Of a DNA stretch of 64,000 nucleotides, positions 36,892 through 45,624 are shown piece by piece. Position 1 is the stretch's first letter. The number at the start of each line of letters is the position of its first letter. Location: contig DAIDKP010000007.1 of the NCBI GenBank assembly GCA_027449965.1, positions 62,001 to 126,000 of the forward strand. Direction: 5' to 3'. The notes under the pieces were generated by a model, which saw only the letters and a program-made list of their open reading frames with translations, was not told where the DNA came from and did no database searches. This DNA comes from Acidobacteriaceae bacterium (GTDB lineage: Bacteria; Acidobacteriota; Terriglobia; Terriglobales; Acidobacteriaceae). The position numbers and the translations under genes are program-made.

Positions 36892-37548
36892 TTATCGCGA
36901 TGATCTGGCCGCCTGCGCTGAAGAGTTCTTTCCGCTCACGATTTTGAACGACTGAAAGAAATGCGTGATATCCGGTTCGCTGCGGTCTTGACCCGTTGGA
37001 TACGTTGCAATCAGCATATAAAGCCGAGGCGACGCCCAGATGAATCGTGCATCCAGGTAGCCTCCATTGGCATTTTTTGCCACAAACTGTCGTGCCGGAT
37101 AACCCTGATCGGTATCGCGCCGGTCGGAGAGCTGCGAAGTATAGGTAGCGTCAATTGCCTGAGTCTTTGCTTCTTCAAAAATGGCATCCACCTGATCGCC
37201 ATTCACTCGCGCCACCGGCGGATTATCTTCCCATGCGACTGCAAACGTGGAGTTTGCATCCGGGTGCGCCATCAACATCTTCACCGGTTCCTGCGCGCCA
37301 TGCTCATTCGTTGCCTGCACCGTGGTTTCCACAGTGCGAGAAGGGACTTCCACCTGAAATCCGAAAGAAGATTCGTTAGCAACCTGCCACTTCAAAGCGG
37401 CTTTGTTTGCTTTGGAGCGGTTTAGCGTTTGCGTCGAACTGACAATCGTGAAGCTATTCCGCTGCCATTGATCCCAGTGCTCGTGGACGTAGTACCCGGC
37501 AGCAGCCAGAACAACCATCAGGATGTAAAGATAGTTTCTCTTTTTCAT
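36892..37548 (-). CDS. Membrane-anchored hypothetical protein
   Basis: 218 residues. A single N-terminal membrane helix (YLYILMVVLAAAGYYV, about 5-22) and a periplasmic mixed alpha/beta domain. The ending, with RLYMLIATYPTGQ followed by DITHFFQSFKIV, recalls the PsbP-like or DUF1795-type fold, in which a short helix with FxxSF closes the sheet; this is a weak structural resemblance only. No catalytic motif is visible. The gene converges on the SDR gene and diverges from pgeF. Start ATG at 37548. Confidence 0.7.
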   Translation of the reverse strand: MKKRNYLYILMVVLAAAGYYVHEHWDQWQRNSFTIVSSTQTLNRSKANKAALKWQVANESSFGFQVEVPSRTVETTVQATNEHGAQEPVKMLMAHPDANSTFAVAWEDNPPVARVNGDQVDAIFEEAKTQAIDATYTSQLSDRRDTDQGYPARQFVAKNANGGYLDARFIWASPRLYMLIATYPTGQDRSEPDITHFFQSFKIVSGKNSSAQAARSSR

Positions 37549-37976
37549 GCCGGTTCCGAGTACAAACGGGATTATGTTTCGAGATGATCCGGCTGGGGAT
37601 GCCGGCAGATTCTCGATAGTCCCAACGAAAGCACTCCAGATTCAGCATACTCTGCGCAGGTTTGCACGGATAGACTCCCGGAACAATTCAAAAAAAAACG
37701 TACATCCAGGACAACCTTCCTCTGGCTCTGGCATCTATCTAGATAACGAGAAGAGGCGACCACAAGAAGTACACCCCTCCCTAAGTTGTTGCTACGTTGT
37801 TGGTCCCGCAAGGGACTCCCATCCTAAAATCCTCTGATGATCCAACCTGAATCTGCCTCTCGAGTGGGTTCGCCGGAAGGCGAACCCGTGTCTCGTTGCA
37901 GCCGCGCCATCCTGTGCACCCGGATTGGCTTTTGTTGCGGCCATTCACGATGCAGGTTTACGCTGCGGTCCATACA
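37549..37976. other. Intergenic region ahead of pgeF
   Basis: 428 bases between the divergent starts, AT-rich in its first half. No ORF with coding character. A 9-bp hairpin GGGTTCGCC-GGAA-GGCGAACCC lies at 37866-37887, about 90 bases ahead of the pgeF start; it has a GNRA-type tetraloop but no T-tract, so it may be a leader structure rather than a terminator. Promoters of both flanking genes are expected here but I cannot place them. Confidence 0.45.
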
Positions 37977-38822
37977 ATGAGCATGACCATGCAAACCGAC
38001 ACCTCGACGCCATCCATCCTCACCGTGCCTTCCTGGCGACAGCAGTTTCCCTGGCTCTGGCACGGATTCAGCACGCGCGCAGGTGGAGTGAGCGCAGCCT
38101 ATTCCTCCCACGTCAGACCCTGCGATCTGAATCTTGGCATGACGGCAGAGGATGATCCCGTTCGCGTGCGGGAGAATCGCCAGCGTCTTGCCGAGCAGGC
38201 AAGCGGAAGCCGGATGACGCCACTGCTCCTCATCCGTCAGGTACATTCGGGTGCCAGCGTGATCCTGCGTCGAGATCAGCCACTCTGGAGCGAAGCTCCC
38301 CGGGCTGACGGCAGTCTCACCGACCAGCCTGGAATCCTGCTCGCCGTGCAAACCGCCGACTGCATCCCCGTTCTTGTCGCGGATGTGGAGCAGCGTGTCG
38401 TCGCCGCGTTTCATGCTGGCTGGCGTGGTACGGTTCAACGCATCGTCGAGCAGGGAGTTGCGACGATGAGGGCGGAGCTTGGCTCGAAACCGCAGCACCT
38501 GGTCGCCGCCATCGGCCCCGGCATTGGTCCGTGCTGCTATGCGGTAGGCAACGACCTTGTAGCGCAATTTGCCGAGCATTTTTCTGATTCCGCTCAACTC
38601 TTTCGCGCTACGACCGACGGTGCCTTGTCGCTGGATCTTGTGGAGGCCAATCGTCGGCAACTGCTCTCTGCCGGAATCAACCTGGAGCAGATCGTCGCGC
38701 TCGGCGGCTGCACCTGCTGCCAGCCAGAGCGCTTTTTCTCCTATCGCGGACAACACGGCAAGACTGGCCGCATGATGAGCGTCATTGGCATCGCAGCTTC
38801 CGGCGCTTTGACTGCTGTGTAA
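37977..38822 (+). CDS. pgeF: PgeF-type peptidoglycan editing factor (multicopper polyphenol oxidase / DUF152 family)
   Basis: 281 residues from the ATG at 37977; ATG at 37950 and TTG at 37896 are in-frame alternatives. The family zinc-site motifs are intact: LIRQVHSG, VQTADCIPVLVAD, FHAGWRGTV, AAIGPGIGPCCYAVG and GGCTCCQPERFFSYR. Members hydrolyse misincorporated amino acids from the cytoplasmic precursor UDP-MurNAc-Ser or act as purine nucleoside phosphorylases/deaminases; which applies here cannot be judged. No cell-wall genes are next to it. Confidence 0.92.
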   Translation: MSMTMQTDTSTPSILTVPSWRQQFPWLWHGFSTRAGGVSAAYSSHVRPCDLNLGMTAEDDPVRVRENRQRLAEQASGSRMTPLLLIRQVHSGASVILRRDQPLWSEAPRADGSLTDQPGILLAVQTADCIPVLVADVEQRVVAAFHAGWRGTVQRIVEQGVATMRAELGSKPQHLVAAIGPGIGPCCYAVGNDLVAQFAEHFSDSAQLFRATTDGALSLDLVEANRRQLLSAGINLEQIVALGGCTCCQPERFFSYRGQHGKTGRMMSVIGIAASGALTAV

Positions 38823-39222
38823 TCCGTGGAGACCGTCAGCCTCCGCCTTGGCGGCAGCCCGTTTTGCACGCAATTGCCCCGCCAATCCGCCGTCGAACCG
38901 TTGACTTCAAGGGAGATTTTCGGTATTCTGAAGGCCTTGTGCGGAGTTCCGCCTGAGGTCTGTGTGGCTGTGTAGGAAAGTTCTGACGCACCCAGAGACG
39001 GTCAGGCAGGCTGAGCGGCAAGGAATGCTGCGCAGCTTCCATCGCCGGTTTTCCAATTGAAATATCTGCGGAAAACGGACTCTCGCGCAATGGTTCTCAC
39101 GCAAACGGGTAGTTTGATGTGGGGTAGCTACGTGAAGGTGTGCGTGGCAATGTGGGTTTTGAGCGTCATATCGACGCCGATGCAGTACGAAATTCAGGAT
39201 TTCCGGGAAGAGCAGGAGCAAG
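38823..39222 (+). promoter_or_regulatory. rplM promoter and long leader
   Basis: 400 bases between pgeF and rplM. A very good sigma-70 promoter lies at 38901-38929: TTGACT, 17-base spacer, TATTCT. Transcription from it would give a leader of about 285 bases ahead of rplM, long enough for an autoregulatory structure. The small ORF starting with TTG at 39057 runs into rplM out of frame and has no support. AGGAG precedes the rplM start by 4 bases. Confidence 0.7.
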
Positions 39223-39657
39223 ATGTCAACGTATATTCCAAGCGGGAAAGAGATTGACCGGAAGTGGTTCGTGGTGGACGCCAGCGGCAAGACCCTGGGA
39301 CGTCTGGCTACGTCGGCTGCCGACGTGCTGAGCGGCAAGACCAACCCCAAGTATGTTCCCTACATGGACATGGGCGATCATGTGATCGTGATCAATGCCG
39401 AAAAGATCCGGCTCACCGGACTGAAGTCGCAGCAGAAGGTCTATCGCCGGTACACCGGTTTCCCCGGCGGGCTGCGGGAAGAGTCGTTTGTGCGGCTTTT
39501 GCAGCGTAAACCGGAAAAGATCGTCGAAGAGGCGATCAAGGGTATGTTGCCCAAGAGCAAGCTGGGGCGGCAGATGGCCACCAAGCTCAAGGTTTATCGT
39601 GGCGATCGGCATCCGCATGACGCGCAGATGCCTGTTGCGATGGAAGTGCGCGCATAG
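39223..39657 (+). CDS. rplM: 50S ribosomal protein uL13
   Basis: 144 residues, normal length. The family pattern is complete: [68 protein letters not shown] and [17 protein letters not shown]13 is an early 50S assembly protein. First gene of rplM-rpsI-rpsB-tsf; rpsI follows after 66 bases. ATG 39223 has an AGGAG site. Confidence 0.99.
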   Translation: MSTYIPSGKEIDRKWFVVDASGKTLGRLATSAADVLSGKTNPKYVPYMDMGDHVIVINAEKIRLTGLKSQQKVYRRYTGFPGGLREESFVRLLQRKPEKIVEEAIKGMLPKSKLGRQMATKLKVYRGDRHPHDAQMPVAMEVRA

Positions 39658-39723
39658 GTTTTTCTCGCGCGTTGCAAAGTGATTTTCAAGTCGAATCAAG
39701 CCCGGATGGGCGAAAGAGAGCGT

Positions 39724-40119
39724 ATGGCGGAACTGGTGCAATACTACGGAACGGGTCGCCGGAAGTCGGCGATTGCCCGTGTTTTTCTGCGTCCCGGAAG
39801 CGGTGAGTTCAAGGTGAACGGCAAGCCGTTTGCGGAATATTTTGTCACCGAGCAGCAGCGGGTTTCGGCCAGGCGCGCGCTTGTCCTCGCGGAGCTTCTG
39901 AGCACGTTTGATGTGGTCACCACTGTCCGTGGCGGTGGCGTGGCGGCTCAGGCGGATGCGGTGAAGATGGGTTCGGCGCGCGCTTTGGTGGTCTTCAACC
40001 CGGAGCTGCGCAAGCTGCTCAAGAGTGAAAATCTTCTCACGCGCGACGCGCGTCAGAAAGAGCGCAAGAAGTATGGTCAGCGTGGCGCTCGCGCTCGCTT
40101 CCAGTTCTCGAAGCGATAG
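39724..40119 (+). CDS. rpsI: 30S ribosomal protein uS9
   Basis: 131 residues from ATG 39724 ([20 protein letters not shown]); the track start at 39679 adds a non-family extension. [17 protein letters not shown], the [16 protein letters not shown] segment and the basic C-terminal tail ending QFSKR, whose Lys/Arg reach the P-site tRNA, are intact. Standard partner of rplM. Two hairpins separate it from rpsB. Confidence 0.98.
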   Translation: MAELVQYYGTGRRKSAIARVFLRPGSGEFKVNGKPFAEYFVTEQQRVSARRALVLAELLSTFDVVTTVRGGGVAAQADAVKMGSARALVVFNPELRKLLKSENLLTRDARQKERKKYGQRGARARFQFSKR

Positions 40120-40130
40120 TTGTCGGTTTG

Positions 40131-40200
40131 CCATCCTGTCGAGCCACTTGCGGCGCGACAGGATGGTTGGCTCAGGTGGTTCAATCCCCGCTTCGGCGGG
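40131..40200 (+). promoter_or_regulatory. Two-hairpin leader between rpsI and rpsB
   Basis: Hairpin 1: CCATCCTGTCG (40131-40141) pairs with CGACAGGATGG (40156-40166), 11 bp. Hairpin 2: CCCGC-TTCG-GCGGG (40187-40200), a UUCG-capped 5-bp stem. Neither is followed by a T-tract. They could form a partial terminator or an S2-binding leader for rpsB. Confidence 0.6.
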
Positions 40201-40254
40201 CTTAATCCGGGCAAGACGAACGTCAGCCCGGATGCAATGCAAGAAGGAGTTCCA

Positions 40255-41127
40255 TTGGCTACGATCACAATGAAAGAACTGCTCGAAGCGGGCGTCCACT
40301 TTGGGCACCAGACCAAGCGCTGGGATCCGCGGATGAAGGAATACATCTTCGGCGAGCGCAACGGCATTTACATCATCGACCTGCAGAAGACGCTGAAGAT
40401 GTTCAAGGAAGCGTCAAAGTTCGTCACCGATCTTTGCAGCGATGGGCGCACGATTCTGTTTGTGGGCACCAAGCGTCAGGCGCAGGAAGCGATTGCCGAG
40501 GAGGCTACGCGCGCCGGAATGCCCTACATCAACCAGAGGTGGCTGGGAGGCCTGCTGACCAACTGGGTGACGGTACAGAAGTCGGTAAAGCGTCTGCAGG
40601 AACTCGACGAGATGGCCACCGATGGCCGTTATGATCTGCTGACCAAGAAGGAAGTCATCAAGCTGGAGCGGGAACGCAAGCACTTGCAGGCAAACCTGGC
40701 TGGCATTAAGACCATGAAGCGACTGCCCGATGCCATCTTTGTCGTCGATTCGAGCAACGAAGCGATCGCGGTCAAGGAAGCGAAGAAGCTGGGTATCACT
40801 GTGGTGGCCGTGGTGGACACCAACTGTGATCCTTCTCTGGTCGATTATGTGATTCCGGGCAATGACGACGCGCTGCGCGCTATTCGGCTCTTTACCTCGA
40901 AGATTGCCGAGTCGGCGGTTGAGGGTGTGAATCTCGTCGGTGATAAGCAGTTTGCCGAGGCCGAAACAGCCGCAGAGACCGCTGAAGAGCCGGTTGCAGC
41001 GGATATGGTTGCTGCCGAAGGCGATGAAGTCGATCTGGAAGCCGTTCTTGGCGGAGGCATTCGCAAGGCACCCGCAACGGTTTCGGTTATCTCCGAGGAG
41101 CCGGAGACCGCGGAATCGGCGCTGTAA
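40255..41127 (+). CDS. rpsB: 30S ribosomal protein uS2
   Basis: 290 residues from a TTG at 40255, fixed by AAGGAG five bases upstream and by the conserved beginning [19 protein letters not shown]; the track start at 40120 is not real. The core has [37 protein letters not shown] and [28 protein letters not shown] 45-residue acidic tail rich in Glu and Ala extends the C-terminus beyond the usual ~240-260 residues. S2 is the last protein to join the 30S. tsf follows after 124 bases. Confidence 0.98.
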   Translation: MATITMKELLEAGVHFGHQTKRWDPRMKEYIFGERNGIYIIDLQKTLKMFKEASKFVTDLCSDGRTILFVGTKRQAQEAIAEEATRAGMPYINQRWLGGLLTNWVTVQKSVKRLQELDEMATDGRYDLLTKKEVIKLERERKHLQANLAGIKTMKRLPDAIFVVDSSNEAIAVKEAKKLGITVVAVVDTNCDPSLVDYVIPGNDDALRAIRLFTSKIAESAVEGVNLVGDKQFAEAETAAETAEEPVAADMVAAEGDEVDLEAVLGGGIRKAPATVSVISEEPETAESAL

Positions 41128-41157
41128 TCGAGGGCACGACGCATGTCGTGTAGGAAC

Positions 41158-41199
41158 AGAGCGTGGCCGCCGGAATCAACGAGCCACGCTCTTTGTGTG
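41158..41199 (+). terminator. Terminator or attenuator between rpsB and tsf
   Basis: AGAGCGTGGC and GCCACGCTCT form a perfect 10-bp stem with a 15-base loop followed by TTGTGTGT. Probably a partial terminator that lowers tsf relative to rpsB, or a full stop if tsf has its own promoter. Confidence 0.65.
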
Positions 41200-41251
41200 T
41201 AGGGAGGGTCTGCTTGAGCCGACCTTCCGGAACTCTAACAGAGGATGAAGG

Positions 41252-41908
41252 ATGACGACCGTGAGCGTAAAGATTGATGCAAAGCTGGTGAAGGATCTGC
41301 GTGAGAAGTCCGGTGCGCCAATGGGCGACTGCCTGAAAGCGCTTCAGGAATCCAACGGAGACATTGAGGGCGCATTTGTGGTTCTGCGGAAACGAGGTAT
41401 GGCCTCTGCGCAGAAGAAGGCTGCGCGAAGCACGAACGAGGGCGCGGTGGGGACGTATATTCACGCAGGCGGCAAGATTGGAGTGCTGCTGGAGGTGAAC
41501 TGCGAAAGCGATTTTGTCGCCCGCACCGACGATTTTCAGAATCTGCTGAAGGACATCGCAATGCATATCGCTGCCAGCGACCCGAAGTTTGTCCGTCCCG
41601 ACGATGTGACGCCCGAGGATCTGGATCGCGAGCGCGAGATTTACAAGGCTCAGGCCGCTGCGACGGGCAAGCCTGCCGCAGTGGTTGAGAAGATCGCCGA
41701 AGGCAAGATGGCCAAGTTCTACGAGGAAGTTTGCCTGCTGGAGCAGCCGTTCATCAAGGATCAGTCGATTGCGGTGAAGGAGCTGATTGCGCAGAAGGTG
41801 GGCAAGCTGGGCGAGAACATTACGGTACGTCGGTTCGCGCGCTTCAAGGTGGGCGACCCGAACTGGACCGTAGCGACGACGAAATTGGTGGAAGCGGCAG
41901 CCGAGTAA
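41252..41908 (+). CDS. tsf: Elongation factor Ts
   Basis: 218 residues, the short form without the second dimerisation subdomain found in E. coli (283). VKDLREKSGAPMGDCLKAL is the UBA-like N-terminus, and GKIGVLLEVNCESDFVARTDDFQNL is the core EF-Tu contact region; the C-terminal module includes LLEQPFIKDQSI. It catalyses GDP-GTP exchange on EF-Tu. The pyrH gene that follows tsf in most bacteria is not here; it lies 5 kb on, on the other strand. Confidence 0.98.
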   Translation: MTTVSVKIDAKLVKDLREKSGAPMGDCLKALQESNGDIEGAFVVLRKRGMASAQKKAARSTNEGAVGTYIHAGGKIGVLLEVNCESDFVARTDDFQNLLKDIAMHIAASDPKFVRPDDVTPEDLDREREIYKAQAAATGKPAAVVEKIAEGKMAKFYEEVCLLEQPFIKDQSIAVKELIAQKVGKLGENITVRRFARFKVGDPNWTVATTKLVEAAAE

Positions 41909-41933
41909 CCAGGCAGGCTGAAACCGAGGTTGG

Positions 41934-41981
41934 AAACGCATCCGGAAACGCTGCAAAGCGATGCCGGATGCGTTTGCTTTT
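41934..41981 (+). terminator. Rho-independent terminator of tsf
   Basis: A 12-bp perfect stem AAACGCATCCGG/CCGGATGCGTTT with an 18-base loop, followed by GCTTTT. It closes the ribosomal unit before the GH2 gene. Confidence 0.85.
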
Positions 41982-42061
41982 GGCAGGATTTGTTACTGCG
42001 GGCGTGGAGCGGTTAGTATGGTCCGGACGCAGGCAGGGAGCAAAAGGGAGGGTTGAACAGG

Positions 42062-44824
42062 ATGGAGTGGATGCGGCGGGTGATAACGATACCAGTGGTG
42101 GCGATTGTGGGTGTGGCTTCCATGGCGGGGCAGATATTTGCCGGGCAGGCTCTGCTGGCGCAGGTTCCGGCACGGGTGGAGATTGGCGACGGGTGGACAA
42201 TGCAGGATGCGGCGAAGGTGACGGCGCAGCCGGCGGAGATTGCCTCCGATCGCGTGGATGTGAAGAGCTGGTATATCGCGGTGGTGCCGGGGACGGTGCT
42301 GACGACGCTGGTGCATGCGGGCGTCTATCCGGAGCCGCTGTATGGGGAGAACAATCGACCGAACCATATTCCGGAGACGCTGAACAAGACATCGTACTGG
42401 TATCGGACGGTGTTCGATGTGCCCGAGAGCTATCGCGGACGGCGGATATGGCTGAATTTTGCGGGGATCAATTACTCGGCGGACGTTTGGCTGAACGGGA
42501 AGCAGGTTGGCTCAATGAAGGGCGCGTTTCGGCGCGGGCGGTTCGACGTGACCGGGCTGGTGGCACCGGGTGGGCGCGGGATTCTGGCGGTGCATGTGTG
42601 GCCGCAGCCGCATCCGGGCGTGCCGCATGAGCACACAATTGCGGACGGGATGGGCGGGAACGGCGGCGTGACGGCGCTGGATGGGCCGACGTTTCTGTCG
42701 ACGATCGGGTGGGACTGGATTCCGGCGATTCGCGACCGCGACACGGGGATATGGGACCATGTGACGCTGTCGGCGACGGGTCCGGTGGTGGTGCGCGATC
42801 CGCTGGTGACGACGGATTTGCCGCTGCCGAGGACGGATTCGACGGACATTGCGATCCAGACGACGCTGCGGAATGTGACGGACGCGCCGGTTGCGGGCGT
42901 GCTGCGCGCGGAGTTTGGCGAGGTGATGGTGGAGACGCCGGTCACGATTCCGGCGCATGGTGAGCAGGTGGTGCGGATGGACCCGAAGACGCAGCCGAAG
43001 CTGCATGTGGAGCATCCGCTGCTGTGGTGGCCGAATGGATATGGGCCGCAGAATCTGTATACGATGCACCTGAGTTTTGAAGCGGGCGGGGTGACGTCTG
43101 ACGAGACGAGCTTTGATGTTGGCGTGCGGAAGATCACGTATACGGTGCCGGATTCGGAGAACCTGACGGTGTCGGTGAATGGGGTGCGCATCTTTCTGCG
43201 CGGCGGCGACTGGGGCCTGGATGAGGCGATGAAGCGGATTCCGCGCGAGCGGCTGGACGCGGAGATTTACATGCACAAGCTGGCGAATCTGAACATGATT
43301 CGCAACTGGGTGGGGCAGAGCACGGATGAGGATTTTTATGAGCTGTGCGACAAGTACGGGATTCTGCTGTGGGATGAGTTTTTCCAGCCGAATCCGTCGG
43401 ATGGGCCGAATCCGGATGATCTGCCGACGTATATCGCGAATGTGAGGGACAAGGTGCTGCGCTACAGGAACCATCCTTCGATTGCGATCTGGTGCGCGCG
43501 GAACGAGGGGTATCCGCCGAAGGAAATTGACGACCAGTTGCGGACGCTGCTGGCGGAACTGGAGCCGACGCGGCTGTATCAGCCGAGTTCGACGGCGGGT
43601 CGCGGAGTGAATTCCGGCGGGCCGTACTGGTGGCGCGCGCCGCGCTACTATTACCAGTACTCGGAGGCGTTCAAGACGGAGATCGGAAGCACGTCGATTC
43701 CAACGATGGAGAGCGTGCAGGGGATGATGCCGGCGAAGGACTGGGTGGAGATCAACGACGACTGGGCGGAGCATGACCTGGCGCGCGGAGCTTCGCATGG
43801 AGACACGTATCCGGCGACGCTCGGGGCGCGGTACGGGAAGATCGCGAACATGGCCGATTTTGTGCGCAAGAGCCAGTTGGCGAACTACGAAGCGTTTCGC
43901 GCCATGTATGAGGGGCGCGAGGCGCGGCTGTTCAATCCTTCGACGGCGGTGATTACGTGGATGAGCAATCCGGCGCAGCCGAGCTTTGTGTGGCAGCTTT
44001 ACCATCACGATCTGGAGCCGAATGCCTCGCTGTTTGCCGTGAAAGAGGCGTGCGAGATGGTGCATGTGCAGTTGAACGAGGGTGACGGCGAGCTGCAGGT
44101 GATCAACAACGAGCCGACGGTGCTGAAGGGCGCGAAGGTGCATGAGTGGGTGTATGCATTCGACGGGTCGCTGAAGTATGAGCATGATTTTCCGGTGACG
44201 GGGCCAGCCAGCTCGGCGATCAGCGTGGGGCGGATCGATCCGGTGGACGGCGACTGGCACTGGCCGAAGGACCTGGGGCCGGTGCACTTTGTGCGGCTGG
44301 AGCTGACGGACGCGAGCGGGCAACTGCTGAGCCGGAACTTCTATTGGCGCGCGCCGGAGACGGACCCGGACAATCTGTCGGCGATGGACACGATGCCGAC
44401 GGCCGTGCTGACGGCGCGGGCGGTGCGGCAGGACGTGAATGGCCGGCTGCATGTGACGGTGACGCTGACGAATCCGGGGCAGACGATTGCGGTGATGGCG
44501 CATGTGCAGTTGAGGCGGCACCTGGCGGCGGATCGCGAGGGTGTGCGCGTGCTGCCGGTTTTCTATAGCGATAACTACGTGACGCTGACGCAGGGCGAGA
44601 GCCGCGTGATCGAGATGGATACGGACGCGAGCGAACTGATGGGGCAGGATCCGCTGGTGGTGGTGGATGGGTGGAATGTGGGCGTGGCGGCGGATGCGGA
44701 TTCGCCGGTGCCGGTGGAGCTGAATGTGAATGCGCAGGTGGACCACTGGCCGCAGACGGGACTGCCGATTGTGGCGCATACGTGGAAGGACAGGCCGATG
44801 GTGGCGGTGGCACCGGCTCAGTGA
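42062..44824 (+). CDS. Glycoside hydrolase family 2 protein (exo-beta-glycosidase)
   Basis: 920 residues from ATG 42062 (GGGAGG upstream; TTG 42053 is an alternative). A signal peptide covers about residues 1-33. The GH2 order is clear: sugar-binding jelly-roll (KTSYWYRTVFDVPESYRGRRIWLNFAGINYSADVWLNG), Ig-like domain, then the TIM barrel with FLRGGDWG, MIRNWVGQSTDEDFYELCDKYGILLWDE and the acid/base in WCARNEGYPP (Glu about 482). The pattern GANW-like near the barrel start and NE motif suggest mannosidase or exo-beta-D-glucosaminidase (mannosylglycoprotein endo-type) relatives rather than beta-galactosidase. Codons strongly favour G in third position, unlike neighbours. Confidence 0.9.
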   Translation: MEWMRRVITIPVVAIVGVASMAGQIFAGQALLAQVPARVEIGDGWTMQDAAKVTAQPAEIASDRVDVKSWYIAVVPGTVLTTLVHAGVYPEPLYGENNRPNHIPETLNKTSYWYRTVFDVPESYRGRRIWLNFAGINYSADVWLNGKQVGSMKGAFRRGRFDVTGLVAPGGRGILAVHVWPQPHPGVPHEHTIADGMGGNGGVTALDGPTFLSTIGWDWIPAIRDRDTGIWDHVTLSATGPVVVRDPLVTTDLPLPRTDSTDIAIQTTLRNVTDAPVAGVLRAEFGEVMVETPVTIPAHGEQVVRMDPKTQPKLHVEHPLLWWPNGYGPQNLYTMHLSFEAGGVTSDETSFDVGVRKITYTVPDSENLTVSVNGVRIFLRGGDWGLDEAMKRIPRERLDAEIYMHKLANLNMIRNWVGQSTDEDFYELCDKYGILLWDEFFQPNPSDGPNPDDLPTYIANVRDKVLRYRNHPSIAIWCARNEGYPPKEIDDQLRTLLAELEPTRLYQPSSTAGRGVNSGGPYWWRAPRYYYQYSEAFKTEIGSTSIPTMESVQGMMPAKDWVEINDDWAEHDLARGASHGDTYPATLGARYGKIANMADFVRKSQLANYEAFRAMYEGREARLFNPSTAVITWMSNPAQPSFVWQLYHHDLEPNASLFAVKEACEMVHVQLNEGDGELQVINNEPTVLKGAKVHEWVYAFDGSLKYEHDFPVTGPASSAISVGRIDPVDGDWHWPKDLGPVHFVRLELTDASGQLLSRNFYWRAPETDPDNLSAMDTMPTAVLTARAVRQDVNGRLHVTVTLTNPGQTIAVMAHVQLRRHLAADREGVRVLPVFYSDNYVTLTQGESRVIEMDTDASELMGQDPLVVVDGWNVGVAADADSPVPVELNVNAQVDHWPQTGLPIVAHTWKDRPMVAVAPAQ

Positions 44825-44944
44825 GCGCGGGCCGGCTGGCCTTCGAATAGCTTAGCCGGAAGCACAAATACTTCACTCCTCAAGGTTCGATCCGCAAACG
44901 GAATTGATTGCCTTAAGGCGCAAAGCGTGATACTAAAGTGGGCC

Positions 44945-45445
44945 ATGATGGATGAAAACAGATTTGAACCTGAGTGGATAAGGCGGCGCAATCAAGATCG
45001 CGCTGAGGTAACGAAACGTGCGGAGATGGTGGCGCTGAAAAACAAGTCGGAGGAAGCGCTTATGGACGGGCACTCTGCACAGTTCTGCATGGAGTTCCTG
45101 CGGCAATTGGAGAGTAACCTCGGTTATCCAACTGAGGTCTCGTCGAGCTTAAGCGCGGGGGCAACGCCAGAAACAGGACCGCAGATATACATGGTGACAT
45201 TGCGTGGCACTGCTCCGGAGCATCGAATGCTAACTGTTCGTATTCAGTTCTTGAAACCGCGTGCCGACGATATCCGCATTCTTCTGTTCGGTGCCGAGAG
45301 CGTGAGTATTCGATTGGCGCCCTTGTGGAGTGGGGACGGCGTTGGAGCGGTTCTGTCGACTGCCTCGTCTCCGGTTGCAGCTCGTCAGTTGGCGGAGCTA
45401 TTGGCCGAAGATTGGGTTAAACGTGTATGCCCTGAACCCCAATAA
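44945..45445 (+). CDS. Hypothetical protein
   Basis: 166 residues from ATG 44945 (an adjacent ATG at 44948 and an upstream start at 44927 are alternatives). No recognised family, signal peptide or membrane segment. The N-terminal 50 residues are charged and helical; the remainder (IYMVTLRGTAPEHRMLTVRIQFLKP) looks like a mixed alpha/beta domain. GC is lower than the flanking GH2 and acyltransferase genes, and the codon use lacks their skew, so the three did not necessarily arrive together. It lies between them on the plus strand. Confidence 0.55.
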   Translation: MMDENRFEPEWIRRRNQDRAEVTKRAEMVALKNKSEEALMDGHSAQFCMEFLRQLESNLGYPTEVSSSLSAGATPETGPQIYMVTLRGTAPEHRMLTVRIQFLKPRADDIRILLFGAESVSIRLAPLWSGDGVGAVLSTASSPVAARQLAELLAEDWVKRVCPEPQ

Positions 45446-45624
45446 CGCCCTCGCGCTTATAGCCGGGCAAAATGGTGTTTTGAATTCGAGAAAGCGCCGC
45501 TTTTACATGTTCTCTCGTGTCTCTGTATGTAGTTTGACTCAAAGAACGTATATGACTCCTGCTCGCTAGATAATTGAACCTACTTCGCGCAAATTCTAAA
45601 TTGCGTTTTGTCGAAGTTGCGGCG

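Noticed and set aside
39057-39257. Leader-peptide-like ORF before rplM
   Set aside because: Starts with TTG, overlaps rplM out of frame, no ribosome site; retained only as part of the leader.
42512-44779. 755-residue open frame on the minus strand opposite the GH2 gene
   Set aside because: It is rich in His and Arg with no domain character; it results from the G-ending codon preference of the GH2 gene.
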